Shown piece after piece: positions 25,308 to 34,556 of a DNA stretch of 64,000 bases (within the stretch, counting starts at the first letter, position 1; every line of letters begins with the position of its first letter). The notes beneath the pieces were generated by a model. The model saw only the letters and a list, made by a program, of their open reading frames with translations, searched no databases and was not told where the DNA came from. The position numbers and the translations under genes are program-made. Source of the stretch: Sphingobacteriales bacterium UTBCD1 (lineage in GTDB: Bacteria; Bacteroidota; Bacteroidia; Chitinophagales; Chitinophagaceae); the NCBI GenBank assembly GCA_002066995.1, contig MWTC01000012.1, forward strand, positions 124,001 through 188,000. Reading direction: 5' to 3'.

Positions 25308-28300
25308 GATCACGGCCATTGAGCTTATCTTCAAAAGTGTTGATGACCAGGATATCAGGATGCACGCCTGTTGACTCAAGATCTTTACCGTCCAGTGTAT
25401 AACATCCCCATGCCGGCATGCGGACCGAAGATCCGTCCACTAAGCTTATACTGCTGGTGAAAATGATCCAGTGATACGTTTCATTTCCGATGATGGTGCC
25501 GAGCTTCAGCGCTTTGAAACCGGCAGCGGTCATTTCCGCATCGCTGAGCGATTGTTCATTGGTCAGCAGCACAATGGGTTTATCGCCCGGAGTGAAATTC
25601 CCCTGCCTTGCCAGCTTCCCGTCACGGTATTTCCATTGCAGGTAAGAACGCTGCTCCAGGAAACGCAACACTTCATCATGCACATTGCCGCCGGTGTTAT
25701 AACGGATGTCAAGGATCAGGGCATCCTTATTATCCAGTTCACGGGTCATGTCAATGATAAAACTCTGCAGTTCTCCCGTTCCCATATTTTTCATATAGGA
25801 ATATACAATGCGGTTCCCGCTTTTTTCATTCACTCTTTTCCGGTTCGCTGCGATCCATTCATCATACAAATTACCGGACAGGCTTGTCTGTGGATGGATC
25901 TTTACATCAATATTCCGGCCATTGCGGGTGAATGTCAGTTTCAACTCCTGGTCCGGTGAGGGCCTGGTAAAATAATAATTCCTGTTCTCTTTTGGATCTA
26001 CTACCACATCATCCACCTTTGATAAAATATCCCCGGGCTGAACATCAATTCCTGAACGGTCGGCATTACTTTTACTGACCACATATCGGACCCGGTAAGG
26101 ATTATCATTATCAAAAACGATCCCTGTTTCCATGGTGCTGTTCTTCAATGCCACATTTTCATCATCACCAAATGTTCCAAAGCCCTGGTGCGATGAATTC
26201 AGTTCACCAAGCATATCATTGAGCAGGATCCTCAGGTCGGAACGGTTATTAAGATGGCTGATAAAAGGTTTGTATCTCTCTCTGATCTTTTTCCAGTCAA
26301 CCCCGTGAAAGTTTCCGTCATAATAATTCTCTTCCATCTGTGCCCAGGCCTCTTCGAACATCTGGCTGAACTCACTCTGAAGATTACGCCGGAACACATA
26401 GCTGATGTCTATCGCATCGGTCTTGTTGGCATCCAGGTTCAATTTGGAGATCGTTCCTCCTGATAATACATACAGCTTGTCTTTTACCTCAACTATTTTT
26501 ATTCCAAATCCGCCCTGACCGTTTATCTTTTCCGTCTTATTTTGCTCAAAAGGTTCTATTGTTGTCTTCCACAAAGAGTTTCTTCCTTCATCATGATTGC
26601 TTGTATAGATCACATAGGTCTTGTCCCCTTTCTGATAAACATATTGAAGATTCTGAGAAGCGAATGAAGGACTGATCTGTTCCAGCCTGTCCATGATGCC
26701 ATCCATGTTGATCACGATCGGGCCTGGTGCTGACCCGTTTTTCTGCGAACTGTCTTTCTTCTCTTCTTTTTCTTTAAACAGGTCATTGAACTTATCGGAA
26801 CGGAAAGGCGCATCCAGCTTTTCCAATGGCATGCGGTACACTTTGGGATCATCCATACCGAAAGGATACGCCGGTTTCAGCCGTGAAGAAGTGAAGTAAA
26901 TATATTTTCCGTCCGGCGACCAAACAGGTCCCGCTTCTGTAACTCCCGTGTTGGTGAGGTTGGTTGTCTTATTCTCTTTGATATTGTAAATAAAAATATC
27001 CTGCTCAAAATTCCTGTGAGCCGTGAACACCACATATTCATCATTGGGAGAAAAACCCGGGGCGCTGCTTTCCAATCCCCATATCTCATCCTTTACAATT
27101 GTTTTTCCGTTCATCGTTTTCAGGTCCAGCAATCTAACTTCATCCCTTCCGCTCAGGTAAACCGCTTTGGTCCTGTCCTTATTGAATACAAGGGCACGGT
27201 CATCACCTTTATCATTGGTCAGTTGCTTCAGGCCGCCGTTTCCGTCTGCAGCGATCGTGTATAAATTCTGGTATCCGTCTTTGGTTTGAGTGAACAATAA
27301 AGTTTTATTATCACTCAGCCATTTTACTTCCCGGGCCCTTTCGGCAGAGCCTTTGCTGATCTGTTGGATGAATTTCCCGTCAATGTCACTTACAAACAGT
27401 TCCCCTCTTGAAGTAAAAGCGAGTTTTTTTCCATCGGGCGAAACATCAAATGCGGTAATCTTTCCTTTTACATCATAATCTTTATCCTTCGGCAAAATAT
27501 TGTTTCGTATGATAGAGATGTCCAGCTTTGATGCTTTCCCGGAGGCAACATCATAGAGCCATAGCCGGTAATCTTTTTCAAAAACAACTTTCCCTCCGTT
27601 GGCATTCACTACCGGGGTTTTGATGGAAGTGTTGTATTTCGTCAGCGCTGTCTTTTTGCCTTTGTCAAAAGTGTAGAGGTTATATTCATCATTCCCTTCA
27701 TCAGAGATAAAATAAATATTGCCATTCCTGTCTATTGTGGCGCCAAAATCTTTTCCGATCCAGTCGGTGTATTTTTTATACTGTTTTGTTTGGGGATTGT
27801 AGGATTGGATATCCGGATTGAAAGGGCCTTTGTAGTGCTTGCGCTGCACCTGGTTGCTGCTTTCCCAGGTGTCATTAAAAAATATTTCACCGGTCACCGG
27901 GTTCTCTGCAAGATTATGATCATAGAGAAAATAAAAATCGCCGAACACCTGCTGAGGAGTGCCGCCGTCTTTGCTTACTTTATAACCCGACATGCGGCTC
28001 ATGCGGTCGCTGGTGAAATAAATATATTTTGAATCCCAGCTCCAGCTGCTCACTTCATCATTGGCGCTGTGATAAGTGACCTGCCTGATCTCGCCTCCAT
28101 CCACTGGCATCACAAACACATCGGCATTTCCATATTGCCTGCCGGTAAAAGCGATCCATTTGCCGTCGGGAGAAACTCTGGGGCTGGTCTCATATCCCTG
28201 CATGGCGGTGAGCCGTGTTGCCTGGCCATCTTTCACATTCGCTTTCCACAGGTCCCCTTCAAAACTGAAGATCACCGTTTGCCCGTCGGGTGTCAGGCAG

Positions 28301-28389
28301 GGATTGGTTAAAAAGTACGCTTCTTCTTTTTGTGCAATGGAAAAAAGGCTGAAAGACTGTATCAGCAACAGGATAAATAATTTTCTCAT
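25261..28389 (-). CDS. Tricorn protease homologue (S41 family) with beta-propellers and PDZ domain
   Basis: A 1042-residue exported peptidase with signal peptide MRKLFILLLIQSFSLFSIAQ. WD40-like/PD40 beta-propeller repeats span about 25-560 (SPDGKWIAFTGR, SWDSKYIYFTSDR, SPDGKKLAFTSRG, SPDGKYIYFTSSR). The tricorn C1 region is around 670-760, a PDZ domain around 765-850 (RSGIDVQPGDILSKVDDVVVD), and a C-terminal S41 domain with nucleophile Ser949 in TNEQSLSDAEM and GGNVHDEVL. It likely trims peptides in the periplasm. Its last codons are duplicated downstream. Confidence 0.95.
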   Translation of the reverse strand: MRKLFILLLIQSFSLFSIAQKEEAYFLTNPCLTPDGQTVIFSFEGDLWKANVKDGQATRLTAMQGYETSPRVSPDGKWIAFTGRQYGNADVFVMPVDGGEIRQVTYHSANDEVSSWSWDSKYIYFTSDRMSRMSGYKVSKDGGTPQQVFGDFYFLYDHNLAENPVTGEIFFNDTWESSNQVQRKHYKGPFNPDIQSYNPQTKQYKKYTDWIGKDFGATIDRNGNIYFISDEGNDEYNLYTFDKGKKTALTKYNTSIKTPVVNANGGKVVFEKDYRLWLYDVASGKASKLDISIIRNNILPKDKDYDVKGKITAFDVSPDGKKLAFTSRGELFVSDIDGKFIQQISKGSAERAREVKWLSDNKTLLFTQTKDGYQNLYTIAADGNGGLKQLTNDKGDDRALVFNKDRTKAVYLSGRDEVRLLDLKTMNGKTIVKDEIWGLESSAPGFSPNDEYVVFTAHRNFEQDIFIYNIKENKTTNLTNTGVTEAGPVWSPDGKYIYFTSSRLKPAYPFGMDDPKVYRMPLEKLDAPFRSDKFNDLFKEKEEKKDSSQKNGSAPGPIVINMDGIMDRLEQISPSFASQNLQYVYQKGDKTYVIYTSNHDEGRNSLWKTTIEPFEQNKTEKINGQGGFGIKIVEVKDKLYVLSGGTISKLNLDANKTDAIDISYVFRRNLQSEFSQMFEEAWAQMEENYYDGNFHGVDWKKIRERYKPFISHLNNRSDLRILLNDMLGELNSSHQGFGTFGDDENVALKNSTMETGIVFDNDNPYRVRYVVSKSNADRSGIDVQPGDILSKVDDVVVDPKENRNYYFTRPSPDQELKLTFTRNGRNIDVKIHPQTSLSGNLYDEWIAANRKRVNEKSGNRIVYSYMKNMGTGELQSFIIDMTRELDNKDALILDIRYNTGGNVHDEVLRFLEQRSYLQWKYRDGKLARQGNFTPGDKPIVLLTNEQSLSDAEMTAAGFKALKLGTIIGNETYHWIIFTSSISLVDGSSVRMPAWGCYTLDGKDLESTGVHPDILVINTFEDKLNGRDPQIDRAVQEIMKQLK

Positions 28390-28465
28390 GACAGTTCGTT
28401 TGAGGTGAAATTACGATAGAATGTTTTCTCCCTGATACCGCCGGTAAAAAAATGATTTCAACCTG

Positions 28466-29044
28466 TCATTTCTCAATATCAATATCATATTTTTCTAAAA
28501 GCCCCGGGATGCCTGAAATTGAAAATTTTGCTTTCCGGATCCGGTTCATATCCAGGTCAATGGAATAATTGTAAGAAGTCCGGAAGTCGGCTTTCTCAAG
28601 TGTTGTATGATCAAAAACGGCATGCATCAGATCACAGTTATCAAACACAGCCCCTGTCACATCGGACTCTGTAAAGTCAGTTTCTTTTAACTGCGAATTT
28701 CTAAATACTATTTTTTTGATTTTCGTTTTGTAGAAAGAAGAATGGTCCAGCTGGCAACCATCGAATGAAAATGATAATCCAAATTCAGCGCAAAGATCAA
28801 AACGAAGTCCCAGCATCTTACAATTGTTGAATGGTACATCACGGAACACAGTCCTGTTGAGTTTGGCCAAACTGAGATTGCAATTGCTGAATGTACAATC
28901 TATGAACGTAAAGTCTGAAAGATCACTACCTGCTAAATCAACAGCATTGAAGATGCAGTTTTCATATTCACCTTTTGCCAGCAGGCTGCTTTTATCAAAG
29001 GTTTTGTCCTGTATATAGATTTCCTGCATAAACCACTTTATCAT
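28466..29044 (-). CDS. Pentapeptide repeat protein
   Basis: Up to 192 residues; a second ATG at 29026 (MQEIYIQDKTF) is a likely better start. Repeats of the form A(D/N)LxX run through most of the chain (DLAGSDLSDFTFIDCTFSNCNLSLAKLNRTVF, KETDFTESDVTGAVFDNCDLMHAVF), predicting a right-handed quadrilateral beta-helix similar to Qnr or McbG. Function is unknown; DNA-gyrase protection is known for some relatives but is not implied by sequence alone. It follows leuS by 49 bp on the same strand. Confidence 0.87.
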   Translation of the reverse strand: MIKWFMQEIYIQDKTFDKSSLLAKGEYENCIFNAVDLAGSDLSDFTFIDCTFSNCNLSLAKLNRTVFRDVPFNNCKMLGLRFDLCAEFGLSFSFDGCQLDHSSFYKTKIKKIVFRNSQLKETDFTESDVTGAVFDNCDLMHAVFDHTTLEKADFRTSYNYSIDLDMNRIRKAKFSISGIPGLLEKYDIDIEK

Positions 29045-29093
29045 TTGGAATCGTACCTTATACTACCCGGAACTGACAGCGTATTGCCATTCT

Positions 29094-32066
29094 TCAGATC
29101 ACCACGTTGACCATCTTGCCTTTTACAAAAATGATCTTCTTATGGGATTTGCCATCGAGCCATTTTTGAATGACAGCATTTTCCAATACTATCTTTTCCA
29201 CTTCATCCTGTGATGCTTCCAATGATATGCCGATGGTCGTACGGAGTTTTCCGTTTACCGAAACAGGATATTCTTTACTGCTCTCGGCCAGGTATTTTTC
29301 TTCAAATTTCGGAAACGGTTGGTCAAGCACCGTATCTGAATGGCCTAATAAATGCCAGAGCTCTTCGCTGATATGCGGAGCATAAGGAGCCAGCAAGATC
29401 AGTAATGGCTCCAGTACTTCTTTTTTATGGCATTTCAGGTCAGTGAGTTCATTGGCTGCGATCATGAACGTGCTGACCCCCGTATTGAATGAGAACCGCC
29501 CGGTATCTTCTTCGATCTTCCTGATGGTCTTGTGCAACACTTTCAATTCTTTGTCATTCGCCTTTTCGCCGGTAACGATCAGTCCTTTTTGCTCATCCGC
29601 AAATAAACGCCAGAATTTTTTCAGAAAACGGTGAACGCCTTCAATGCCCTTGGTATCCCAGGGTTTGCTCATCTCCACCGGGCCGAGAAACATTTCATAC
29701 ATGCGGAACGTATCGGCGCCGTATTTCAAAACAAGATCATCAGGGTTGACCGTGTTGAATTTTGACTTGGACATTTTCTCCACTTCAGCCCCGCAGATGT
29801 ATTTACCGTTTTCCAATACGAATACGGCATTGTTATATTCTGGTTTTGATCTTTTAAATTCTTCTGTATTCAGCTCTACGCCGTCAACCAGGTTTACATC
29901 CACACGCAAAGGCGTCAATGTAAATTCATTCTCATCCCCGGAAGGCTTCTTCCATGATTCATCATATTTATCATTCAGCAGGTCAACCAGAGTTTGTTTT
30001 GAGAAAGGCCCGTTCTCCAAAAACTTCTGATAATAATTTGAAGAAACGAACACCGGATCATCTGAAGAAAACGTTCCGGCTCTTGCCGTGCTGCTGACCC
30101 GGTACACAAACCTGCTGCTTCCCTGTATCATTCCCTGGTTCACCAGCTTTTTATAGGGTTCGTCAAAACTAATTTTTCCGATGTCAAATAAAAATTTCGT
30201 CCACATGCGGCTGTACAACAAATGACCCACGGCATGTTCGGTACCGCCGATGTACAGATCCACCTGGTTCCAGTAATCACTTGCTCTGCGGCTGCAGAAT
30301 TCTTTATCATTATGCGGATCCATATAACGGAGAAAATACCAGGACGATCCTGCATAGCCGGGCATGGTGTTGGTCTCTCTTTGCCCGCCGGTCAATGCCG
30401 CAGGTAAATTACCCGGATGGATCCATGACGGGATGTTCGCCAGAGGGCCTTCTCCTTCAGGGCCCGGTTTATAAGAATCCACATGCGGCAACTGCAAAGG
30501 CAATTCTTTTTCATCCAGAGGATAAGCAATTCCCTGCTCTGCCGGGCTGTTCAACTGTGTGTTCTTCCAGATAACAGGAAACGGCTCGCCCCAATAGCGT
30601 TGTCGGCTGAAAGCTGCATCCCTCATTTTATAATTCACTTTTCTTTTACCGATTTCCATCTCTTCCACTTTTCGTATCACTGCCTCGATAGCATCCCGCA
30701 TCTTCATGCCGTTCAGGAAATCTGAATTTTCCAATATGGCATCTTTGGTGGGATTGGGGTCTACACCATTATATTCATCGCCGATAATATTGGTGATGGG
30801 AATATTAAAATGTTTGGCAAACCTGTGATCCCTTTCATCGCCGCAAGGCACTGCCATGATGGCCCCTGTGCCGTAGCCGATCAATACATATTCACTGATC
30901 CACACCGGTATCTTTTTACCCGAAAAAGGATGGATACAATAAGCGCCGCTGAATACGCCGGTGATCTTTTTCTCTGCCATCCGCTCCCTTTCGCTGCGGC
31001 TGTTCACATACCCGAGATATTTTTCCACCTCGGCCTTTTGTTCCGGAGCAGTGATCTGTGGTACCAGTTCATGTTCCGGTGCGATCACCATAAAGTCCAC
31101 ACCGAAGATGGTATCGGGCCTTGTTGTAAATACCTCAAATAAAAATTGAGAATTGTAGATTGAAAATTGAATATTCGCCCCAAAGCTTTTACCAATCCAG
31201 TTGGTCTGCATCTCTTTCATGGCATCGCTGAAGTCCACATGTTCCAAACCTTCCAGCAAACGGTCGGCATATTCTGTTATCCTTAGATACCATTGGCGCA
31301 ATTTCTTTTTGACCACCGGATAACCGCCGCGTTCACTCACGCCATTCACCACTTCATCATTGGCCAATACGGTTCCCAATGCTTCACACCAGTTCACTTC
31401 GCCATAACCGCAATATGCCAGGCGGTATTCCATTAAAATGCATTGCTGTGTAAATTCATCAAAGGTTTTCCATTCCTCCGCAGTAAAAACATTTCCGCAT
31501 TCCGGCTTTCGGTTAGTCACCTGCAACTGGTAGCTGCTTACCGGAAACGGATGATTGCAGTTCCCTTCTCTTTCAAATGCAGCGAGCAGGTTTGCTATAG
31601 GTTCTGCCTTTTTTGTTTGACGGTTGTAAAAACTTTTGAAAAGCTGAAGAAAGATCCATTGTGTCCACCGGTAATAAGCAGGGTCAGAAGTGTTCACTTC
31701 ACGGTCCCAGTCGAAACAAAAACCGATTTTATCCAACTGGCTCCGGAAGTTCTTAATATTGTTTGCTGTGGAAACAGCAGGATGAATGCCGTGCTCTATG
31801 GCATATTGCTCTGCGGGCAATCCGAATGCATCATAGCCCATCGGGTGCAGCACATTGAAGCCCTTCAGTCTTTTATAACGTGCATAAATATCGCTGGCAA
31901 TGTAACCAAGCGGATGTCCTACATGTAATCCGGCTCCGCTGGGATAAGGAAACATGTCCAGTACATAGCACTTGGGTTTTGAAGAATCATTGGAAACCTG
32001 ATAGACTTTATTTTCCTTCCACCATTGCTGCCATTTTTTTTCGATATCTGTAAAGCGGTATTCCAT
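29094..32066 (-). CDS. leuS: Leucyl-tRNA synthetase
   Basis: A class I synthetase of 990 residues, longer than typical (about 860-920). The HIGH-type motif is HVGHPLGY (48-55), the CP1 editing domain includes FEVFTTRPDTIFGV, and KMSKS appears as VEKMSKSKFNTVNPDD. Bacteroidota leuS carries an insertion around 145-215, seen here as TKKAEPIANLLAAFE. Within it lies FPVSSYQLQVTNRK (174-187), and a second odd stretch IQFSIYNSQFLF (299-310) sits just before the editing motif. Both resemble translated dispersed repeats. No Shine-Dalgarno is seen. Confidence 0.97.
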   Translation of the reverse strand: MEYRFTDIEKKWQQWWKENKVYQVSNDSSKPKCYVLDMFPYPSGAGLHVGHPLGYIASDIYARYKRLKGFNVLHPMGYDAFGLPAEQYAIEHGIHPAVSTANNIKNFRSQLDKIGFCFDWDREVNTSDPAYYRWTQWIFLQLFKSFYNRQTKKAEPIANLLAAFEREGNCNHPFPVSSYQLQVTNRKPECGNVFTAEEWKTFDEFTQQCILMEYRLAYCGYGEVNWCEALGTVLANDEVVNGVSERGGYPVVKKKLRQWYLRITEYADRLLEGLEHVDFSDAMKEMQTNWIGKSFGANIQFSIYNSQFLFEVFTTRPDTIFGVDFMVIAPEHELVPQITAPEQKAEVEKYLGYVNSRSERERMAEKKITGVFSGAYCIHPFSGKKIPVWISEYVLIGYGTGAIMAVPCGDERDHRFAKHFNIPITNIIGDEYNGVDPNPTKDAILENSDFLNGMKMRDAIEAVIRKVEEMEIGKRKVNYKMRDAAFSRQRYWGEPFPVIWKNTQLNSPAEQGIAYPLDEKELPLQLPHVDSYKPGPEGEGPLANIPSWIHPGNLPAALTGGQRETNTMPGYAGSSWYFLRYMDPHNDKEFCSRRASDYWNQVDLYIGGTEHAVGHLLYSRMWTKFLFDIGKISFDEPYKKLVNQGMIQGSSRFVYRVSSTARAGTFSSDDPVFVSSNYYQKFLENGPFSKQTLVDLLNDKYDESWKKPSGDENEFTLTPLRVDVNLVDGVELNTEEFKRSKPEYNNAVFVLENGKYICGAEVEKMSKSKFNTVNPDDLVLKYGADTFRMYEMFLGPVEMSKPWDTKGIEGVHRFLKKFWRLFADEQKGLIVTGEKANDKELKVLHKTIRKIEEDTGRFSFNTGVSTFMIAANELTDLKCHKKEVLEPLLILLAPYAPHISEELWHLLGHSDTVLDQPFPKFEEKYLAESSKEYPVSVNGKLRTTIGISLEASQDEVEKIVLENAVIQKWLDGKSHKKIIFVKGKMVNVVI

Positions 32067-32444
32067 TCTCTTATAAGAATAATCATTAATGAATTCTGCC
32101 GGCTTCCTGTTTTCTTCTTCCTATCCGGAAAATGAAGAAAAGAAACCCGGAAGAAAGGCGGTCACTGATTACCGGGTGTTTCAAACAACCCGGCAATCCC
32201 GGTCGGGCAAAGTTGTGAAAGAAGATTTAAAAAATAATTTTTTCACCACTAATGCTCTCCCTTTTAAAATACATGGCTTAATGCAATCGTTAATTGCCTG
32301 CCGGAGGGCAGGGATGGGTGTCAAAAATACGGATTGCACATTGAAATCTGTTATTTTTGCCCCGCCAAACGGATTGTTTTACAAAATCTTAAGCCAGTTA
32401 AACACTCTTGCAGCGGCAACCTGTTATATTTAAATTCAATTCTT
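32067..32444. other. Divergent intergenic region between leuS and ftsX
   Basis: No credible gene. It holds an imperfect hairpin (CCGGGTGTTT at 32172-32181 with AAACAACCCGG at 32183-32193). It also has a short perfect one (CCTGCC / GGCAGG, 32297-32312, loop GGAG). TATTTTTG at 32352-32359 fits the -7 consensus for ftsX, with only a TTG 15 bp upstream. Confidence 0.5.
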
Positions 32445-33317
32445 ATGGTGCAGAATTCAAAAGGCTCTATTAAAAAAGGGAAACCTTCATATTTCATGGC
32501 GATACTTGGGGTGACACTGGTCTTGTTTTTCCTCGGTATTATCGGGTGGTCATTCATCAACGCAAAAAAACTTGCAGATTATTTCAAAGAAAGCATAGAA
32601 GTCAGAGCTTACCTGCGTGGTGATCTGAATCCAAAGGACAGTACAGCCCTGATGCAATACATTTCCGAAAAGCCTTATGTAAGAAATATCCAGTTTGTTA
32701 CCAAAGAAATGGGGAAAAAAATATACCTGAGCGAAGGCAATGATGACTGGAACAAAGTGCTGGATGCCAATCCGCTTCCCAATGCCATCTATTTTAAAGT
32801 AAAAAAAGAATACCTGAATACGGATTCCCTGTCTCAAATAAAGGCGGACCTGCAGCAACAGACTTATGTGAGTGATGTGCAGTACCCTGAAGCATTGGTA
32901 GGCAAAATGAATGAGAACATACGTAAGATAAGCCTGGTGTTACTTATTGTTGTAATCATTTTATCAATTGTTGTGATTGTTTTAATTGATAATACGATTA
33001 GACTGGCGATGTTCAGTAACCGCTTTCTCATTAAAACGATGCAGATGGTTGGCGCTACCCGCTGGTTCATTGCCCGGCCAATGAGTGTCAGAGCTGTGAT
33101 CAATGGAGCTACAGGAGGGGTGATAGCATGCGTGCTGGTATATATCCTCATCTTATTTGCCGAGAGCCAGCTCAGCGACCTGAAATCAATAAGGGATACC
33201 GGCACCCTGCTGCTGTTATTTTTTTTCCTGATTGCCGTGGGCATTGGCATAACAGTGCTCAGCACCTACCGCAGTGTTTTAAAATACCTGAAAATGAAAT
33301 TGGATGATCTATATTAA
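32445..33317 (+). CDS. ftsX: Cell division protein FtsX
   Basis: The membrane subunit of the FtsEX complex, which activates septal peptidoglycan hydrolases. From the ATG at 32445 (MVQNSKGSIKKGKPSYFMAI) it has 290 residues. There is one N-terminal TM helix (AILGVTLVLFFLGIIGWSF), a periplasmic domain (SIEVRAYLRGDLNP to YPEALVGKMNENIRK), and three C-terminal TM helices with the FtsX motif MQMVGATRWFIARP. A longer frame upstream lacks homologous sequence. ftsE is not adjacent, as is usual in Bacteroidota. Confidence 0.94.
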   Translation: MVQNSKGSIKKGKPSYFMAILGVTLVLFFLGIIGWSFINAKKLADYFKESIEVRAYLRGDLNPKDSTALMQYISEKPYVRNIQFVTKEMGKKIYLSEGNDDWNKVLDANPLPNAIYFKVKKEYLNTDSLSQIKADLQQQTYVSDVQYPEALVGKMNENIRKISLVLLIVVIILSIVVIVLIDNTIRLAMFSNRFLIKTMQMVGATRWFIARPMSVRAVINGATGGVIACVLVYILILFAESQLSDLKSIRDTGTLLLLFFFLIAVGIGITVLSTYRSVLKYLKMKLDDLY

Positions 33318-33385
33318 AACTCCGTTCTATCAATAAAAAAGGATGTGGCGGTTTTTTTTTATATTGCAAACCCAAATTGAATAAA

Positions 33386-33640
33386 ATGGCAGAAAAGAAA
33401 ACAAACGCTTTACCTTCATTATTCGGAAAACAAAATTTAGTGTGGATGGCTGCCGGTGCAATTGTTATAGGGATCGGTATGCTCCTGATGTCCGGCGGAA
33501 AGAGCGATGTAAACCCGGCTGTATTTGATGCAAAAGCCGTTTACAGTCCTGTCCGGATCACTGTAGCGCCTCTTGTAATAATACTGGGAATGGTGATCGA
33601 AATCCTGGCTATTTTTAAAACCACGAAACAAGCGGAATAA
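33386..33640 (+). CDS. DUF3098 family small membrane protein
   Basis: An 84-residue protein from the ATG at 33386 (MAEKKTNALPSLFGKQN). It has two TM helices separated by a short loop (LVWMAAGAIVIGIGMLLMSGG and ITVAPLVIILGMVIEILAIF), characteristic of DUF3098. In Bacteroidota this gene sits between ftsX and uppP, as here, suggesting an envelope-growth role that has not been established. It ends before an intrinsic terminator at 33665-33690. Confidence 0.88.
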   Translation: MAEKKTNALPSLFGKQNLVWMAAGAIVIGIGMLLMSGGKSDVNPAVFDAKAVYSPVRITVAPLVIILGMVIEILAIFKTTKQAE

Positions 33641-33664
33641 TAAAATTATTTTTACAAGTACAGG

Positions 33665-33690
33665 AGCGATGAATCACTCATCGCTTTTTT
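33665..33690 (+). terminator. Intrinsic terminator after the DUF3098 gene
   Basis: AGCGATGA (33665-33672) pairs with TCATCGCT (33678-33685) around a 5-nt loop, followed by a T run through 33690. It lies 25 bp after the stop and before uppP. Confidence 0.85.
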
Positions 33691-33731
33691 ATTAAACTCA
33701 TTTTCTGAAATAAGCCATTTAATATCTCTGC

Positions 33732-34556
33732 ATGAGTATCATTGAAGCGATCATATTGGGAGTAGTGGAAGGCCTGACTGAGTTTCTCCCTATCTCTTCC
33801 ACCGGCCACATGATCATCGCCAGTTCCATCTTGGGAATTCAGCATGATGAATTCACCAAGCTGTTTGAAATTTCCATCCAGTTCGGGGCAATACTGGCCG
33901 TTGTTCTGCTGTATGCAAAAAAGTTTTTTCAGTTCAGCCGCTGGCAGTTTTACATCAAACTGCTTGTTGGTGTGATCCCCGCATTGGTATTCGGCTATCT
34001 TTTTTCTGATAAGATAGATGAACTTCTCGAAAGCACCATAACAGTAGCGGTCACCATGTTGCTCGGAGGTATTGTCCTTTTGTTCATTGACAATTTTTTT
34101 AAAAACCCTGCAATTAACTCAGACGAAAGGATCAGTTTCAAAAATTCTTTTATAGTAGGCTGCTGGCAGGTGATCGCCATGATTCCCGGAGTCAGCCGGA
34201 GTGCAGCATCCATCATTGGCGGCATGCAGCAGAAATTCACAAGATATGTTGCAGCGGAATTTTCATTCTTCCTTGCCGTACCCACCATGTTTGCCGCAAC
34301 AGCTTATTCCCTGTTTATCAAAAGATGGGGTGCGGGTGATGCCGCCAAAAGGGGTATTCAGCTGATCACCGAAACACAGCAGAACACCAAAGTGTTTTTA
34401 ATCGGGAATGCAGTCGCTTTCATTGTAGCCATTCTGGCTATTCGTTTTTTCATAAGCTATTTAAAAAATCATAGCTTTAAAGTATTTGGAGTATATCGCA
34501 TCCTTGCGGGAATCATTTTACTTATTTTACTCTTTAGCGGAGTGATCAAAGGATAA
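33732..34556 (+). CDS. uppP: Undecaprenyl-diphosphatase UppP (BacA family)
   Basis: A 274-residue polytopic membrane enzyme that dephosphorylates undecaprenyl pyrophosphate to recycle the lipid carrier for peptidoglycan and other envelope polymers. Both family signatures are present: EGLTEFLPISSTGHMI (about 14-29) and MIPGVSRSAASIIGGMQ. The length is typical. The stop abuts the ATG of the next gene with no gap. Confidence 0.96.
   Translation: MSIIEAIILGVVEGLTEFLPISSTGHMIIASSILGIQHDEFTKLFEISIQFGAILAVVLLYAKKFFQFSRWQFYIKLLVGVIPALVFGYLFSDKIDELLESTITVAVTMLLGGIVLLFIDNFFKNPAINSDERISFKNSFIVGCWQVIAMIPGVSRSAASIIGGMQQKFTRYVAAEFSFFLAVPTMFAATAYSLFIKRWGAGDAAKRGIQLITETQQNTKVFLIGNAVAFIVAILAIRFFISYLKNHSFKVFGVYRILAGIILLILLFSGVIKG

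Noticed and set aside
32089..32433. Plus-strand open frame of 114 codons between leuS and ftsX
   Set aside because: Low-complexity translation through hairpins, no recognisable domain, overlaps the likely ftsX promoter and leader.
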